A stretch of 64,000 nucleotides of DNA from Sequoia sempervirens (GCA_007258455.2 VDFB02193867.1:568469469-568533468), one strand, 5' to 3'. Numbered from the stretch's first letter, positions 23,417 through 36,003 are shown. Numbers and translations: made by a program. Notes: generated by a model not told the origin, from the letters alone.

Positions 23417-25953
23417 TTTTCCCTATTTTTGACATCTACTTGGAAGATTTTTGACAGGATTTCACGTTATGGAGTTCAGTTTTCCAAAGAATTTTTTGTT
23501 TTAGCACATCTGTGGGTTTTTGTAGCGCATATAGTTCTTCTTTCAACACTTTTGTAGGTCTTTTGGTACATTTGAGAACTATTTTAGTGCATCTAGGGAA
23601 CAAAGTGGCACATCTAGGGAAAAAAATGGCACATGCATTTAGTTCATTGCATTAAAATTTTGTAAAAAAAAAGTTGCATTTCTAAATTAGGGCATTTAGG
23701 ATTCCTTTTAGCACATTTAAGGTTTTCTGCAGTACATTTACTGTCTGTTTTAGTGCATTACCTATTTGTTTTAGCACATATACATGGTCTTTTATTGCTT
23801 ACAGGTTGTAGCTAAACAAAGTTCTGAGTCTAATGCCTTCCACAGATAGAGCTTTTTCTGGTTAAAAAGAAGCAACCCTAGGGTAGACACATCAATTTAA
23901 AATGAACCAATCCTAGGATAGACATGGAAGTTAAAAAGAAGCAATCCTAAGGTAGTCACCAGACATTGATTTTATAGTTAAAATGAATCGCATGCTTGTT
24001 GTGAAGCAACATCTTCACATAGATTAAATCATTGTCATTTGGGCTCTAAAAAGAACATTGTTTACTTTGTCTATGGCAATAGGTCTATGCTCTCCCCTTA
24101 ATTGGGTGATCAAAATACTAGACTTTCCTTTCCAATTTTTGCAATTTTAATGCTTTATTACATCTTGTAGAGGGTTTGTTCTTGTGGGGAAAAGTACTCA
24201 CCCAAGAGGAACGACCCAAGTGGGTTCAAACCAAAGCTAGGCTATTCCACCCCACTATAAAATTTAAACCAAATATGGGGAAACCCAATTTTTTCGGTAG
24301 TGTGCAAGATAACCATCCCTAAAGCCTTTGTTTTAAAGGTTGGGAGGTCTCCTGAGGGATTTTATTATTTATGCACCAAATAGACACCCTTACTATGAAC
24401 CTCGTGTAGTAGCCAACCATGTCATTTTTTGAACATCCTAATAATCACAGTGCAAGGGGAGGGAAGAATCTTCCCCCAAGACACTCACCATATAACTACC
24501 AAGGACTATTTGCTAAGGGGATCCGATATCCACTTCCATCAATCTGAGTACGCACCTAGAAAATACATAAACATGGGTGCCCCTTCAGGGGTGACACGGC
24601 TGTGTGAGTCAACACAGTTCTAAGATGTCCGATGTGGTTATTATGATGACCTACTTGAGTACTAAGAGTGAGTTTCCCCGAATTGTTTGTTATGTGCAAA
24701 ACCTGTGAAAATACTTTTTGAAAAAAAATTTGAACATACACTTTATCTTTAGTATAGGGCTAACAAACAACTTCTTTTAGAGTGTTTGTTGTGTTTTCAA
24801 TCATATTAATTCAGATAAAAGATCATCCAAAATAAACATGCAAATTTTCAGCTGCAACTACTCAAAAATGTTCAGAAAACTATTTTGAAAAATTGTTTTA
24901 GTTCATCTAGGGTATATCTTAGTGCATATGAGGTCTCTTCTAGTGCATTCATTGGTTAGTTCAGCGCATTTAGATCCTATTTTCAAGCATTGAGTGTTTT
25001 AGCGCATAGGCTGAATATTCTGTGAACAATTTTTTGTCACTGCCAAAACATTTTTTGTAGCACATTTGAGACATATTATAGTGCATTTGAGGTCTATTGT
25101 AGCACATCGCATATGCCTATTTCTACAGTGCATATAGGGTATAGAGTAGCGCATAAGTCATTTTTTTCTAGAATTGTTACTTTTGAAAGATCTAAGTTTG
25201 TAACATCCTTGGTCCAGTAGCATTTTGATATTTCTCTCATGCTTAGAGAATGGAAATCAACCAAATTTTTTAGGAAATCAATTGCCAATAGGATCAAGAA
25301 ACCTAAGAAACATTTAGGTTACAAGAAAACCTTGTAACGTACAAAGTTTTTGTATAAAAGTCGAAACGTCTTGCTTCATTACCGTGAGTTTCTCCATAGG
25401 TACCAAGATTTTCCTAGGGGATTTACTGACAAGTACACCATAGAGACTTTATATTCATGAGCATATTTCTAGAGAAGAGATCTATCACAATGACATAATC
25501 ATAATCAACCTCTCAACTTCAATTATCTACCACAACCTTCTATTGAATATCCAACACATCCCAATCAAATCCTTTAGTGATTTTAATTAGGCTATTTGAT
25601 ATACTTATCATTCTTCAAAAACAAGGATCCAATCTTAAAAGTGCACCTTTCAAACAAAATTTTTGATTATTGATTCAACTTCCCTAATAGGATTTTGATA
25701 TCCTTCATCATTGGAAGCCACAATCAAGAGTTAGGAATGTCTTTGATCATATCATAATATTTTCATCCTATCAGATCAAGACATCATCATTTTCACACTT
25801 ATAAAACTGTGATCTAAGTCTAAAAAAACATTTCAAAATCATGCATCTATTTTTACAAGATCTCAATACAATAAGTTGAAAGAGGATATTCAACAAGAAG
25901 ATCATATTTGAAGAACTCAAGAAGAAGGTGAGAGTAGTAATCCCCTTTATAGT
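23417..25953 (+). other. Leader of element A, with dispersed short repeats
   Basis: This is an untranslated leader of about 2.5 kb. Two clusters (23505-23800 and 24895-25160) carry many copies of a word of the type TTTAGTGCATTTAGG / GTAGCACATTTGAG. Three copies of AAGAAGCAAYCCTAGGGTAG-like sequence lie at 23865-23965. A conserved patch with GTACTCACCCAAG at about 24195 recurs in element B's leader in the opposite orientation. No reading frame is supported. Confidence 0.6.
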
Positions 25954-27699
25954 GTGAGTCGTAATCCCCTTTTTAATGACAACATGGGTGAAAGAGAAAA
26001 AAATCCATTCCCTTTCAATAGAAAGATGAGCAAAACTCATGTAGATAGTGATGATGAATGGGATGAAGAACAACACCTTAGAGAAGCTGAGCAAGACCCC
26101 AAATTTCACAAAGCCTTAGAAAATATTTTAGAGTGCAACAAAGAGAAATATTTCATGTATTTGGCTGACAAAGGAGCTAAATTGCCTCATGATTTTGATA
26201 CTAAGAACTTAAAGAGAAGTCTTGATGAAACACCCTTGTCTGATATTAGTGCCCTATTTCAACAAGTTAAGGCACTTCAAGGACAAATGAAATACATGCA
26301 AGGAGGAACCACAATGAATACATATGCTCTTGATGACATTTGTCCTTATCCTTTTGACCGACATCTCAACATGACCCCATTTCCCAAACATTGTGAAATT
26401 CCAAATTTTGATCATTACAATGGAAAATAAGATCCAATCGATCATATTAGGGACTTCCAAAATATGACATTAGAGTTTTCCCCTGAGGATACATACTTGA
26501 TGTGTTTGTTTCCTAGAAGTCTTGGAGGCCAATCTATGGAATGGCTATCAAAAATCACACTGCCTATCAAGACATTTGACGAATTGATTAATGAGTTCAT
26601 ATCACAATATTCCTACAACATCCAACATCAAATAACCATGATTGATCTCTACAAGGCTAAATAGAAACCTAGTGAACCATTCATTACATTTCTTCAGAGA
26701 TGGAGAATATTGTTCGCTAGATACCCACATCATGTTCCTAAAAAGGAAAAGACCACCACTTTCATAAACAGCTTAGATCAAGAAATGAGCTATCTTCTTA
26801 ATCTTCATTTTCCTCCCTTTTTCCAAAAATTGATTGAAAATTACATCACCATTGAAGGTGCCTTGGTCGAAAGAGGGATAATAAAACTTGACAAGGACAA
26901 TCCTAGCTCTTCAAATCACCACAACAACAAGTCTAATTTTTGGACTCACAAAAAAAATGTGGTAAATGATGGTGTTGTAGATACAAAACATGTCTTGACT
27001 AATCCATTTGTTCTTAGTACTCCAAATGCTCCTCGCAACAATAACTATAACAATGTCAACTCAGTCACAAATCAAGGAAACAATCCTCTTCCTTTGAGGA
27101 ATAACGTGAATCAAAATTTTACTCCCAATCAATGGAATGCCAACAATCAAGGATACCATGGAAACAACAACAATACCTTAGGAAATACCTCAAACAAAAA
27201 TCTGCAATGATCTTCATTCTTCTCTAGCAAAAGAACTTTTACTCCACTGGGTCAATTTTTAGAATCTACATTCAAAGAGTTGATGGCTAGAAATGTTCTT
27301 ACTTGTGAAGCCACCATCATGGAATGATACATACTTTAGTGACTATCATCGATGCAAGGGCCATCGTACAAATAATTTTCAAGCCTTGAAGAATGTCATT
27401 CAAGACTTAATAAAAAATGGCACTGTCACAATAGAAGGGTCACACCAACAATCAAACGAAGACCACCAAGCATTTCACAACCCTTTTCCCAACTATCAAA
27501 AGGGTGAGTCTTCTAGAAAAAGTTTGAATCATATCAACGATCTTATAATCGATCATATCTACACTAACAACAAACAATTCAATGTTATAAAAGTTAAGGA
27601 AAAGATGGATTATAGACAAGTCAACACAACAACAAGGGCCCAAGCTACAGTTTTCTTAAAGGGCGCTTCTTCAAATCCACTGTACCCTCACCTCAACAT
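25954..27699 (+). pseudogene. gag: gag of Tat-like element A (broken)
   Basis: The frame of 25954 continues to about 27290 through TAA at 26428, TAG at 26662 and TGA at 27208, then shifts. Recognisable parts: an acidic N-terminus; FPKHCEIPNFDHYNGK followed by DPIDHIRDFQ; MCLFPRSLGGQSMEWLSKI; and EPFITFLQRWRI, the conserved order of a plant Ty3/gypsy capsid (Retrotrans_gag). An Asn-rich linker follows (about 26900-27200). A zinc-knuckle-like YHRCKGHRTNNFQALKN at about 27345 has lost its last Cys. Gag would package the element RNA. The damage shows the copy is inactive. Confidence 0.85.
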
Positions 27700-28480
27700 C
27701 AATATGACTTAGTCAATCAACTTCAAAAAACTCTGGCTCTGATTTCTATCTTAAAACTTTTGAAGATTTCCCCAGGACACAAGGAAATTCTAGAAAAGGC
27801 CCTCGTTGAAACAACTGTATCCACTAATCTGGATGTGGACTGATTTCAAAGCATGGTGGGAAACTTTTCCTCACCCACATTCCTCTCATTCTCTAAAAAA
27901 TATGGCGTTTCCATGACTCATCCCCATAATTCATCATTATACTTAGAAGTCATGATACACAAGTTTCGTGTCAAACACATCCTAATAGATGGAGGTGCTG
28001 ATTTGAACATATGTACCATGAAGTTAGTTTAGACTTTAGGATTTTCTGAGGACTCCATTGATCCCAGAAGAAAGATTATTATTGAAGCGTACGATGATGA
28101 GGAAAGAGTGTCCAAGGGTTTAATCATGTTGCCGATCAAAGTGGGACTTTTCATCAAGAATAATTTTTGTCAAGTATTAGATCATGATCTTGCATACAAA
28201 CATCTTGTTGGGTCATCCTTGGATCCATGAAATGCAAGTTGTTCCATCCACATATCATCAATGTCTTAAGTTTCCATATGACGGATAGGAGATCACAATA
28301 CCAGCTAATAATTTGAATAGTCAGACTTATGCCAACTTCAAAGCTAGTCAAGGCACTTTGGTTCCTAACAATCGATAAGCTCCTATTAGTACTTCTCCCA
28401 AAGTTGATACACAAATAAACCAGTTAACCAAAAGCTTTGACAAGCAACTAGAATTCAAGGAAAATGGAGTTTGAGAGTAC
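27700..28480 (+). pseudogene. Aspartic protease region of element A (broken)
   Basis: After a frame change the sequence reads YDLVNQLQKTLALISILKLL, then KISPGHKEILEKAL. Further on comes HILIDGGADLNICTMKLV, the Asp-Gly-Gly version of the retropepsin active site usual in this lineage. EAYDDEERVSKGLIMLPI and, after another shift, [18 protein letters not shown] complete the fold. Stops: TGA at about 27840, TAG at about 28029, TAG at about 28286 and TAA at about 28376. A frameshift lies between 28160 and 28210. The protease would have processed the polyprotein. Confidence 0.8.
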
Positions 28481-28633
28481 TCTCTCTATCTTTCTAATCT
28501 ACCTACATCACCTCGGTCACATGGGAAACCTTCTATCACAAAACATCAGATATCTGTAGCACCAACATCAACCCAACCACCAATAGAACCAAGTACAAAA
28601 TTTAATGGATGATTTATCAAAGAAAAAATCCCC

Positions 28634-29110
28634 ATGGAAGATCCTGAGGATAGAGAAGTTCTAAAGTGGCGCTATAAAGACGAAGATGAAATAGTTCTCA
28701 ATGGAAAGATACCAACTAACCAATATGGTAAAGGGTATTCAATCATGCAAAAGATGGGCTATGATGGCAATGGTCTTATCAAGAAAAGAAAAGGAGTAGT
28801 TGAGCCTATTGATCTTCCAGGACTTGCCGCCAAAGATAGAACAGCACTAGGTTATGATACTAACTCAAAAGAAAGAGAATCCAAGCAATTGCATGATACT
28901 GTCCTCACATTGCAAGAAGGTTCTAATATAAGAGAAGCATGTTTGACAACAATTTAGAATTTCATGGATAATAACTCTGACATAAACTCTGGTGAATACG
29001 AATGGGACACCATCTACTATGATGAGTTCTGGAGGGAAAAAAAGGTTGATGTCATACACAAGTACACTCCAAATCTAATTGAAGGTGAAGGGTTAGGGTC
29101 CCAACCATGA
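28634..29110 (+). pseudogene. G-patch domain and linker between protease and RT of element A
   Basis: PEDREVLKWRYKDEDEI leads into a G-patch-like segment at about 28724-28820 (GKGYSIMQKMGYDGNG, LIKKRKGVVEPI). Its glycine pattern fits the RNA-binding G-patch domain. A TAG at 28955 and paired TGA codons near 29108 interrupt the frame. The same domain occurs at the same place in element B. From 29111 to 29494 the linker has further stops and no recognised domain. Confidence 0.7.
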
Positions 29111-29494
29111 TGATCTGAACTACAAGGTAACTATGATTCTAGTGATACTGAGTCGGATTTAATCGAACAAGACTATATCATGAGAACAGTATCATATTTG
29201 ATCTGCCTCATACCTCAGATCCTTTAGATAGATCTGTTATGACCATAACCATAGCCAATTTCACATAGCCTAATGACCTACTTCTGCCGATACATCCTGA
29301 TCTCATTGACTAGGATCTATCTGAACCTATCGATATACCTATGCTTCCAAGCAATGAATCTATCATGAACTTCCTTTCCACATATGACAAATGATTGTTC
29401 CACTAGCGATTTTTGGCATAGAGTCTTTAATCAGAAGAGTGTCAAGTCTCCTAGCTACAAAAAAAAAAAAAGATCTAATTGTGAAAACTAGAAT

Positions 29495-30767
29495 TTGGCA
29501 GTGCTAGATCAAACAAAAGATAAAACAAAGAGCGTATCAGATGGTGAAAACATTTTTAAGGCACCAGATGATGGGATACTTGACACTCTCCTAGAGCACT
29601 ATAATAAGCGATCACCTATCTTGATTGAGCCTAAAAAAGAAGTTAATCTTGAAACTATAGAAAAACCAAGGATTCTATAATTAGTTGCATCAATGACAAA
29701 TAAAGTACCTAAGTTCATGGAGTTTCTGAGAGAAAATCAAGTCAACTTTGCTTGGTCTTATGCAGACATGCCAGGTCTTGATCCTCATCTTATAATGCAT
29801 CACTTGTCCATCAAACCAAGAGTTAAACCTGTGAAACAAAAACTCAGAAAGATGCATTCTCATGTTGCACTATTGGTTAAAGAAGAACTCGGAAAACTCC
29901 TTGATGTGGGATTTATAAGATCAATCAACTATGCATAATGGATCTCCAACACTGTTCATTTGTCCAAGCTCAAAAAAAGTATCAGAGTGTGCACAAATTT
30001 TAGAGATCTTAATAAAGCATGTCCTAAGGATGACTTCCCACTTCCAAACATCGATACTATAGTTGATCTAACAGCTGGCCATGCCATGTATTCACTAATG
30101 GATAGTTTTTCTGGTTACAACCAAATCAAGATTGCACCTAAAGACTAGGACAAAAAAAAATTCACATGTCCATGGGGGACTTATTGTTGGAATGTCATTC
30201 CTTTCAGCGTAAAAAATGATGGGGCTACATATCAAAGGGCTATGACTACAATTTTTCATGACATGATGCATACATTCATGGAAGATTATGTAGACAATAT
30301 ATTGGCAAAGTCATACACAAGAAAAGGACATCTTGAAGTATTATCGAAAATATTTGCAAGGTTAGAAAAATTCAAAGTTCACCTTAACCCTAAGAAATGT
30401 GTTTTTGGAGTCACATCTGGAAAACTTTTGGGATACATAGTGTCTAAAAAGGGACTTGAAGTAGATCCTTCCAAGGTACAAGCAACCATGGAAATGCCTT
30501 TTCCAAGGAATATCAGTCAATTGAGGTCATTACAAGGACCAATTCAATGTATACGAAGGTTCATCAAACAATTGGTAGATAAAAGTCTACATTTCACACA
30601 TCTATTCCATAAGAATGTTCCTTTAAAATAGGATGACAAATGTGAAATGGCCTTTCAACAGATCAAGTAGTACCTAATGAATCCACCAGTTCTAGTACCA
30701 CCAAATCCATACAAACCATTAATCTTATATATTGCCACAATAGAGACATCTTTGGGGGCATTATTAT
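29495..30767 (+). pseudogene. pol: Reverse transcriptase and start of RNase H of element A (broken)
   Basis: The frame holds from 29495 to 30767 with stops at about 29678, 29936, 30146, 30629 and beyond. RT landmarks: FAWSYADMPGLDP, EELGKLLDVGFIRS, NFRDLNKACPKDDFPLPNID, MDSFSGYNQIKIAPKD, and the catalytic box at 30287 reading YVDN instead of YVDD. HLNPKKCVFGVTSGKLLGYI and the RNase H entry (VLVPPNPYKPLILYIAT) follow. The reading is cut at 30767 by LTR L1. The missing RNase H end is at 49571. The altered YVDD box means this copy could not reverse-transcribe even without the stops. Confidence 0.9.
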
Positions 30768-31774
30768 TGTGGATGCTAAATCTGTAAATGGCTAAAAACA
30801 AATATTAGCATTGTTATTTAACACAAAGAAAACTAAAAGCATCCCTATTAAATAGTGAAACATGTTAATCATGCAATAAAAGGAATCCAAAAAAGAACTA
30901 AAGAAGCATACAAACAACATGAATCAACTTCATCTCATAGTGGATTGGTGCTATTGTAGAAAATAGCCCTTTCCCAACCCTTGATCAAGCTAAGCTAAAT
31001 GATGAAATTGCTATGAATTTGATATCAAGATGCTAAGATGGTGTGGGAAAAATTAGTTCTCAAGGAGAATGACTTTGCATATGATTTGAAGATCAAATTG
31101 TGGAGGATTTGCTTGAGGATGAAGCCTCTATTTAAAGATTTTCAAATGCTAAGAGTGCCAAGCATGAGGATGTGGGACTAAGATTTTACAAATGAGAGGA
31201 AGACACTTGTCAAGTGGTGAGTGGTTGATGTATGTGCAAGATTTGGGAAATGGCCCAAGAGGGGGGAAATTTGAATTCAAATTTGTGCAATGAATGTTGA
31301 GTTTGACCTTTAGAAGGGGACATGTAAGAGCCATGTAAGAGCTCATAAATGACTTGTTGGATGTACATGTCCACTTTTTTTTATTTCAAATTCTAGGGAA
31401 TATTCCATGTTGAGTGAAAATGATGAATTTAATAAATCAATAAAATGATTTATTGGCGCAAGTTGCAAAATCTAGAAAATGCAAGTGGGTAAGATTAGCA
31501 TTTAATCATGGTTAGATTAAATTAATGATGATTAGGTTATTTTGACTTTCATGACTTAAATATTTGATTTATTTAAATCAGAAAAGGATGAAATATGGAT
31601 TTGGAGATTTAATTAAATTTTGATTTATTTAATTAAACTGAGGGTGATGGGATCAAGTTGATTTATTTGATTTAAACTGATGACTTTAGGAGATTGATAA
31701 ATAAACTTGATTTATTTGCCGAATGGATGAATATGGCCTAGTTGAATGCATTATGTCAATTTGACGCCTCTACA
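30768..31774 (-). mobile_element. LTR L1 (about 1.0 kb) interrupting element A
   Basis: It runs from TGTGGATGCTAAATC to GCCTCTACA, so on the minus strand it starts TGTAGAGG and ends CCACA. It is nearly identical to L2 (48567-49565), with an 11-bp duplication near 31330 as the main length difference. The left flank is ATTAT, against ATTAG around L2. Immediately to the right is a polypurine tract on the minus strand, so it is placed as a 3' LTR of a minus-strand element. Confidence 0.8.
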
Positions 31775-31788
31775 TTTTTCCCCTCTTT
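31775..31788 (-). other. Polypurine tract next to L1
   Basis: The minus strand reads AAAGAGGGGAAAAA directly before L1's TGTAGAGG. A second PPT-like CTCGAGGGGGAAATGTAC occurs about 120 bp away, near 31892-31909. Which of the two served element B is not clear. Confidence 0.55.
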
Positions 31789-34292
31789 GAAGCAATGTAC
31801 TTGTTCCGTTGGTTCAAAGAATAAACTTGCCGCAATCAAAATAAAAAAAAATCTTATTTTTCGGATGCCCCAGCGGAAAGTAGTACACTAGTACATTTCC
31901 CCCTCGAGAGATCAAGAGAAAAGATTCAATTTGAGGGTTGATCTCGTGATAAAGAGGTTCAAAATGGATGGTTATGGATGATGATGCAAATGAGATGATT
32001 TTAAGATGCTTAGAATAACAAATCTATATTATCCTAAACAACTTAAATGATGTTATGATGCGATGATGGATGAGATGGTTGAGGTTATATGTTGTGATTA
32101 TGCAAATGTATGATTTATACAGATGCTTAGACTAACAAATCTATATTATGATGATGATTAGGTAATGCATGTGAAATGATCATTGTTTCCTATTATGTAT
32201 GATATGAATCATATTTGGCATGCTGACAATTTTCTGGATGCAGGATGGATGCATGATGGATGCATTGGATGCATTGGTTATGATGTTGTTAGTGCGGAAA
32301 TGAGATGATGACAAGAGTATCCAACAAGCCCATGATCTGACAAGACTTTATTAGAGATGATGATGATCATAGATGATGTTGATAAATGGATTATCATAGA
32401 TGGATGATTTGCTTATCAAGGATTGGGATTTTAAATGGGCTACTTACCTTATGTTTGATTACACACATAGGTACGATGCATCAAGGTATTAAGAACTAGG
32501 ATGGCATTGTACCTAGTGCGATGGACTTTAACTCGACAAGCAGATAGGAATATTATTGTTCACACTTGACATACGGAAACCTTGCTAGGACGTACCTAAC
32601 AAAGCAAGTATTCACCAAGTTATTTTACAAGAACGTCCAACAGGCACAGCAAACAAAAGATAATGATTGTTGCCCCATTCCTATCTCTCTAAATCCTTCA
32701 TTTGGATATCATCGAGAGGTCCTTGGAATGAGCAAAATAAGATAAATCAAAAGAAAAAGACCAAGTACACAAACAAGTCAATGTTCTTCATATCTCTAGC
32801 CAGAGTGATTTGTTTTGATAGGATAAGAATCCAAGGTGATATCCAAAATGATGCCCATTGTCGAAATGATATATCCTAGGACATACATTGTATAGGATGA
32901 TGATGGTTTGATAAGTTGATTAATAGGCTGTTGATATAAAGTCAATTGACATTTTTTTGATTGATCAAGAGTTTGATTTTGTTTTAAAGATTTGTTGTTT
33001 GCTTTTGATTTTACAATTGAAGCCTGCTTTTGCTTATTGGTGTGATTGTTTCTGTTTGTGTTGCCAGAGGATGAAGGTGACAATCAGTTTATTATGGATG
33101 ATTGATTATTGCAGGTGCATGCAAGATGAGATGGATGGATTTTTTCAAATATTTGGATGTTTTTGATATTTTGAAATGTTTTGAGGCTATTTTTGGTATT
33201 TTTTCAAATGTTTTCAAATGTTTCGATTTTCAAATTTCCAATGTTTTGAGAGTTTCTAACATTTTGACCAAGAGACTAACCTAAAAACCTATCCTAGGGG
33301 CCTTGGGGGTTGATCAACAGATTAGCCTTGCCTACGTTATACACACAAAGACCACATAGTTTGATTGATGACTTGACTAATTTACAGATGATGATATACA
33401 TGATGAGATGCTAGTTTATTATGATGGACTCCTAAAGGACTGATCTAAATTTCTTGAGGGATGATCAAAGATCAACCTTTCCTACATTCAAGCTCAGAGA
33501 CGACGTAGTTCGACTAGACGACTCTGTTTTTTGACTTTTTTGACTGACTTTTTGACTTGTTTTGGGATTTTGATATGTTTTGAATGTTTTTGGATTTTTG
33601 ATTTTCTGATGTTTTTTTGGATTTTCTGATGTTTTTGGATTTTCTGATGTTTTGATGTTTTTGGATTTTTGTTTTTCTCATGTTTTTGGATTTTCTATTT
33701 TTCTCATGTTTTTGGATTTTCTGATTTTAAGGACTTTAAGATCATACACGAATCCGATCTGATGAGAACGTGCCCCCAGTGTGATGCAATAGACTACTTT
33801 GATAAAGGCAGACAAACTGACCTTGAGGATGGGCCGAGTAGTACTAGGAGGGATCATAATAAGAAATCAAGACCAAGCTATGGTGCGGATGTGAGTGGAT
33901 GAGTGATGGATGGAGATCTGAATGCGATGGATGATGGAAGTGAAATGGATGGATGATGCTCAAGCCATAAAGATCCTGGTGGATGGAAAGTGATTTTTAC
34001 ACAAGGTGACTATTTGCTAGGATTTCACCAAGGTACTTGCCCAAAGTGCCACTGAAGTGGTTTTCACTAGAGGACGATTTTTTCTCTTTACTATTTTTGA
34101 TCCTTTTTCTGATTTTTTTTGGATTTTGTGCTTTTTTGATTTTTTTGTTATTACCAAGATGCTTGTTTGCCAGGTTTTCGCCGAAGTAACCATTTTTTCA
34201 GGAATTTTGATTTTGATTTTTTGAATTTTTGGTTCTATACCTTGAAAGAATTAGGCATAAAACTTTTTGAGATGGGAGCTATTCATGGGCTC
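31789..34292 (-). other. 3' untranslated region of element B
   Basis: About 2.5 kb without a supported gene. It is rich in GATG words. A phrase with GCTTAGA.TAACAAATCTAT occurs at about 32010 and 32125. A T-rich tandem repeat (GGATTTTCTGATGTTTTT and variants) fills 33580-33730. Tat elements commonly have long non-coding 3' regions. Confidence 0.55.
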
Positions 34293-35435
34293 CTACACAG
34301 GTTCCCCTTTAGGTGTTGAGAGTTGGTATGCCCCTGATTTGTAACTTGTTGTGATGATGAAAGGTCCTAGCCAATTAGGTTCGAACTTGCCTTTGTTGCC
34401 GGGGTTTGGGACATTCTTCTGGTTTTCTTTTAAGACCAGTTCTCTGACTTGGAAAGTCCTGCTTTTGATCTTCTTATTGTAGCTTTGTTTGAGTCTATTC
34501 TGATAGACTTGCAAATGATTTAAAGCCTCTATGCATTTCTCATCCAGTAGCTCTAGCTCGTTCAATCTTGACACTCGATACTCTTCATCCGTGATGAGGT
34601 TTTGCAATGATATCCTGAGGGATGGTAGCTCGATCTCAATGGGGAGTACTACCTCTGATCCATAGACCAAGGAAAAGGGGGTGGTGCCAGTGGGTGTGCG
34701 GATACTGGTTCGATAGGCCCAGAGGGCAGGATTAAGCTGCAAATTCTAGTCGCGACCTATGTCATTGACTATTTTCTTGAGGATTTTCAAAATGGTTTTG
34801 TTTGTAGCTTATGCTTGGCCATTGCCTTGGGGATAATACAGGGTGGAAAAGTGATGTTGGATTTTGAATTTATTGCATAAGTCACAAACTTCCTAATTTT
34901 TGAATGGTGTCCCATTATCTGAGATAATGGCTTGTGGAACACCATAGCGGCATATGAGATAGTTCAGGATGAACATTGAGATCTGCTTTCCAGTGATATA
35001 CGTCATGGGTATAGCTTCCACCCACTTTGTGAAGTACTCAGTTGTAGTTATGATAAATTTGTGGTCGTTGGATGAGGTGGGTGTGATTTTTCCAATGAGA
35101 TCGAGTCCCCACTGCGAAAAGGGCCATGGTGTGATGATAGGATGGAGCTCCTAAGCAAGAGCATGGATGAGGTTCCCATGTTGTTGGCATTGTAGACACT
35201 TTCTGGTATGATCATGTGCTTCCCATTCCATTGTGGGCCAATAATACCCCATCCTCAGTAGTTTCTTGGCGATGGTCATTCCACTCGAGTTTGAACAACA
35301 AATGTCGTTATGAACTTTGGTTAGAGCGGTTAATGCCTCCTCGACGTTTAAGCAGTGCAGTAAGGTACCTTCTATGCTTCTACGGTACAGGGTATCACCT
35401 AGGATGACAAATCTAGATGCCTTTTTAACAAAGGT
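34293..35435 (-). pseudogene. Integrase of element B (nearly complete, broken)
   Basis: Minus-strand order: LTKVHNDICCSNSSG; LLRMGYYWPTMEWEA; a zinc motif RKCLQCQQHGNL; first catalytic Asp in WGLDLIGKI; ITTTEYFTKWVEAIP; second Asp in IISDNGTPFKN; then YYPQGNGQA directly followed by TAA at 34809-34811, where the catalytic Glu is expected. The C-terminal part (ALWAYRTSIRTPTGTTPFSL, KFEPNWLGPFII, GAYQLSTPKG) is open to 34293. Other stops include TAG in front of ELHPIIT and a stop after FKN. It would insert the cDNA; loss of the Glu codon and the stops make it inactive. Confidence 0.9.
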
Positions 35436-36003
35436 TCATTTTAGGTTCAATGGCAAATCAGCGGGTATAACTCCTATGCAAAGATAAGTGTAGATATCAT
35501 GATACCAAGGATTGCCAGGACCAACGATTACACACACATATTCTGATTCTGGTACCTCAAATGCTGGAATGTGAAGCTGCTCAATCAGAAATTCATATTT
35601 CAACATGTTGTGAGGGATGTCTAATAAGGACCCAATTGTAGCCATGGCGTCGGCTGCTCTGTTGTTGGTTCTTGGAATCTGCTCAAATTTTATGTCAATG
35701 AACAATTCCTTTAGAGTCTCCACCAGTTTCTTGTATGGAGTGAGCTTATCATCCTTAGTTTGGTATTCATTATTAACCTGATTTATGATCAACTGAGAGT
35801 CTCCATACACCTTGAGGTCTATGATGTTCCATTGCACTGCTATCCTGAGACCTATAGTCAAAGCCTCGTACTTTGCGATGTTATTGGTGCAAGGAAATGC
35901 TAGTTTGTATGACCTTGGTATGCAATCCCCTTGTGGGGTGATGAAGAAGACACCAGCTCCTGATCCATGTTGTGTATATGAACCATCAAAGTACAGTTTC
36001 TAA
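35436..36003 (-). pseudogene. Second (archaeal-type) RNase H of element B
   Basis: The minus strand reads KLYFDGSYTQHGSGAGVFFI, TPQGDCIPRSYKLAF, PCTNNIAKYEALTIGLRIAV, LKVYGDSQLIINQVNNEY, RTNNRAADAMATIGSL. The Asp/Glu/Asp positions of an RNase H are visible (FDGS, YEAL, GDSQ, AADAMA). It lies between the retroviral RNase H and the integrase, which is the defining layout of the Tat lineage. It is open except for a TAG before KLYFDG at the upstream edge. Confidence 0.85.

Noticed and set aside
25771..26109. Minus-strand 112-codon frame
   Set aside because: Antisense shadow of the gag start of element A.
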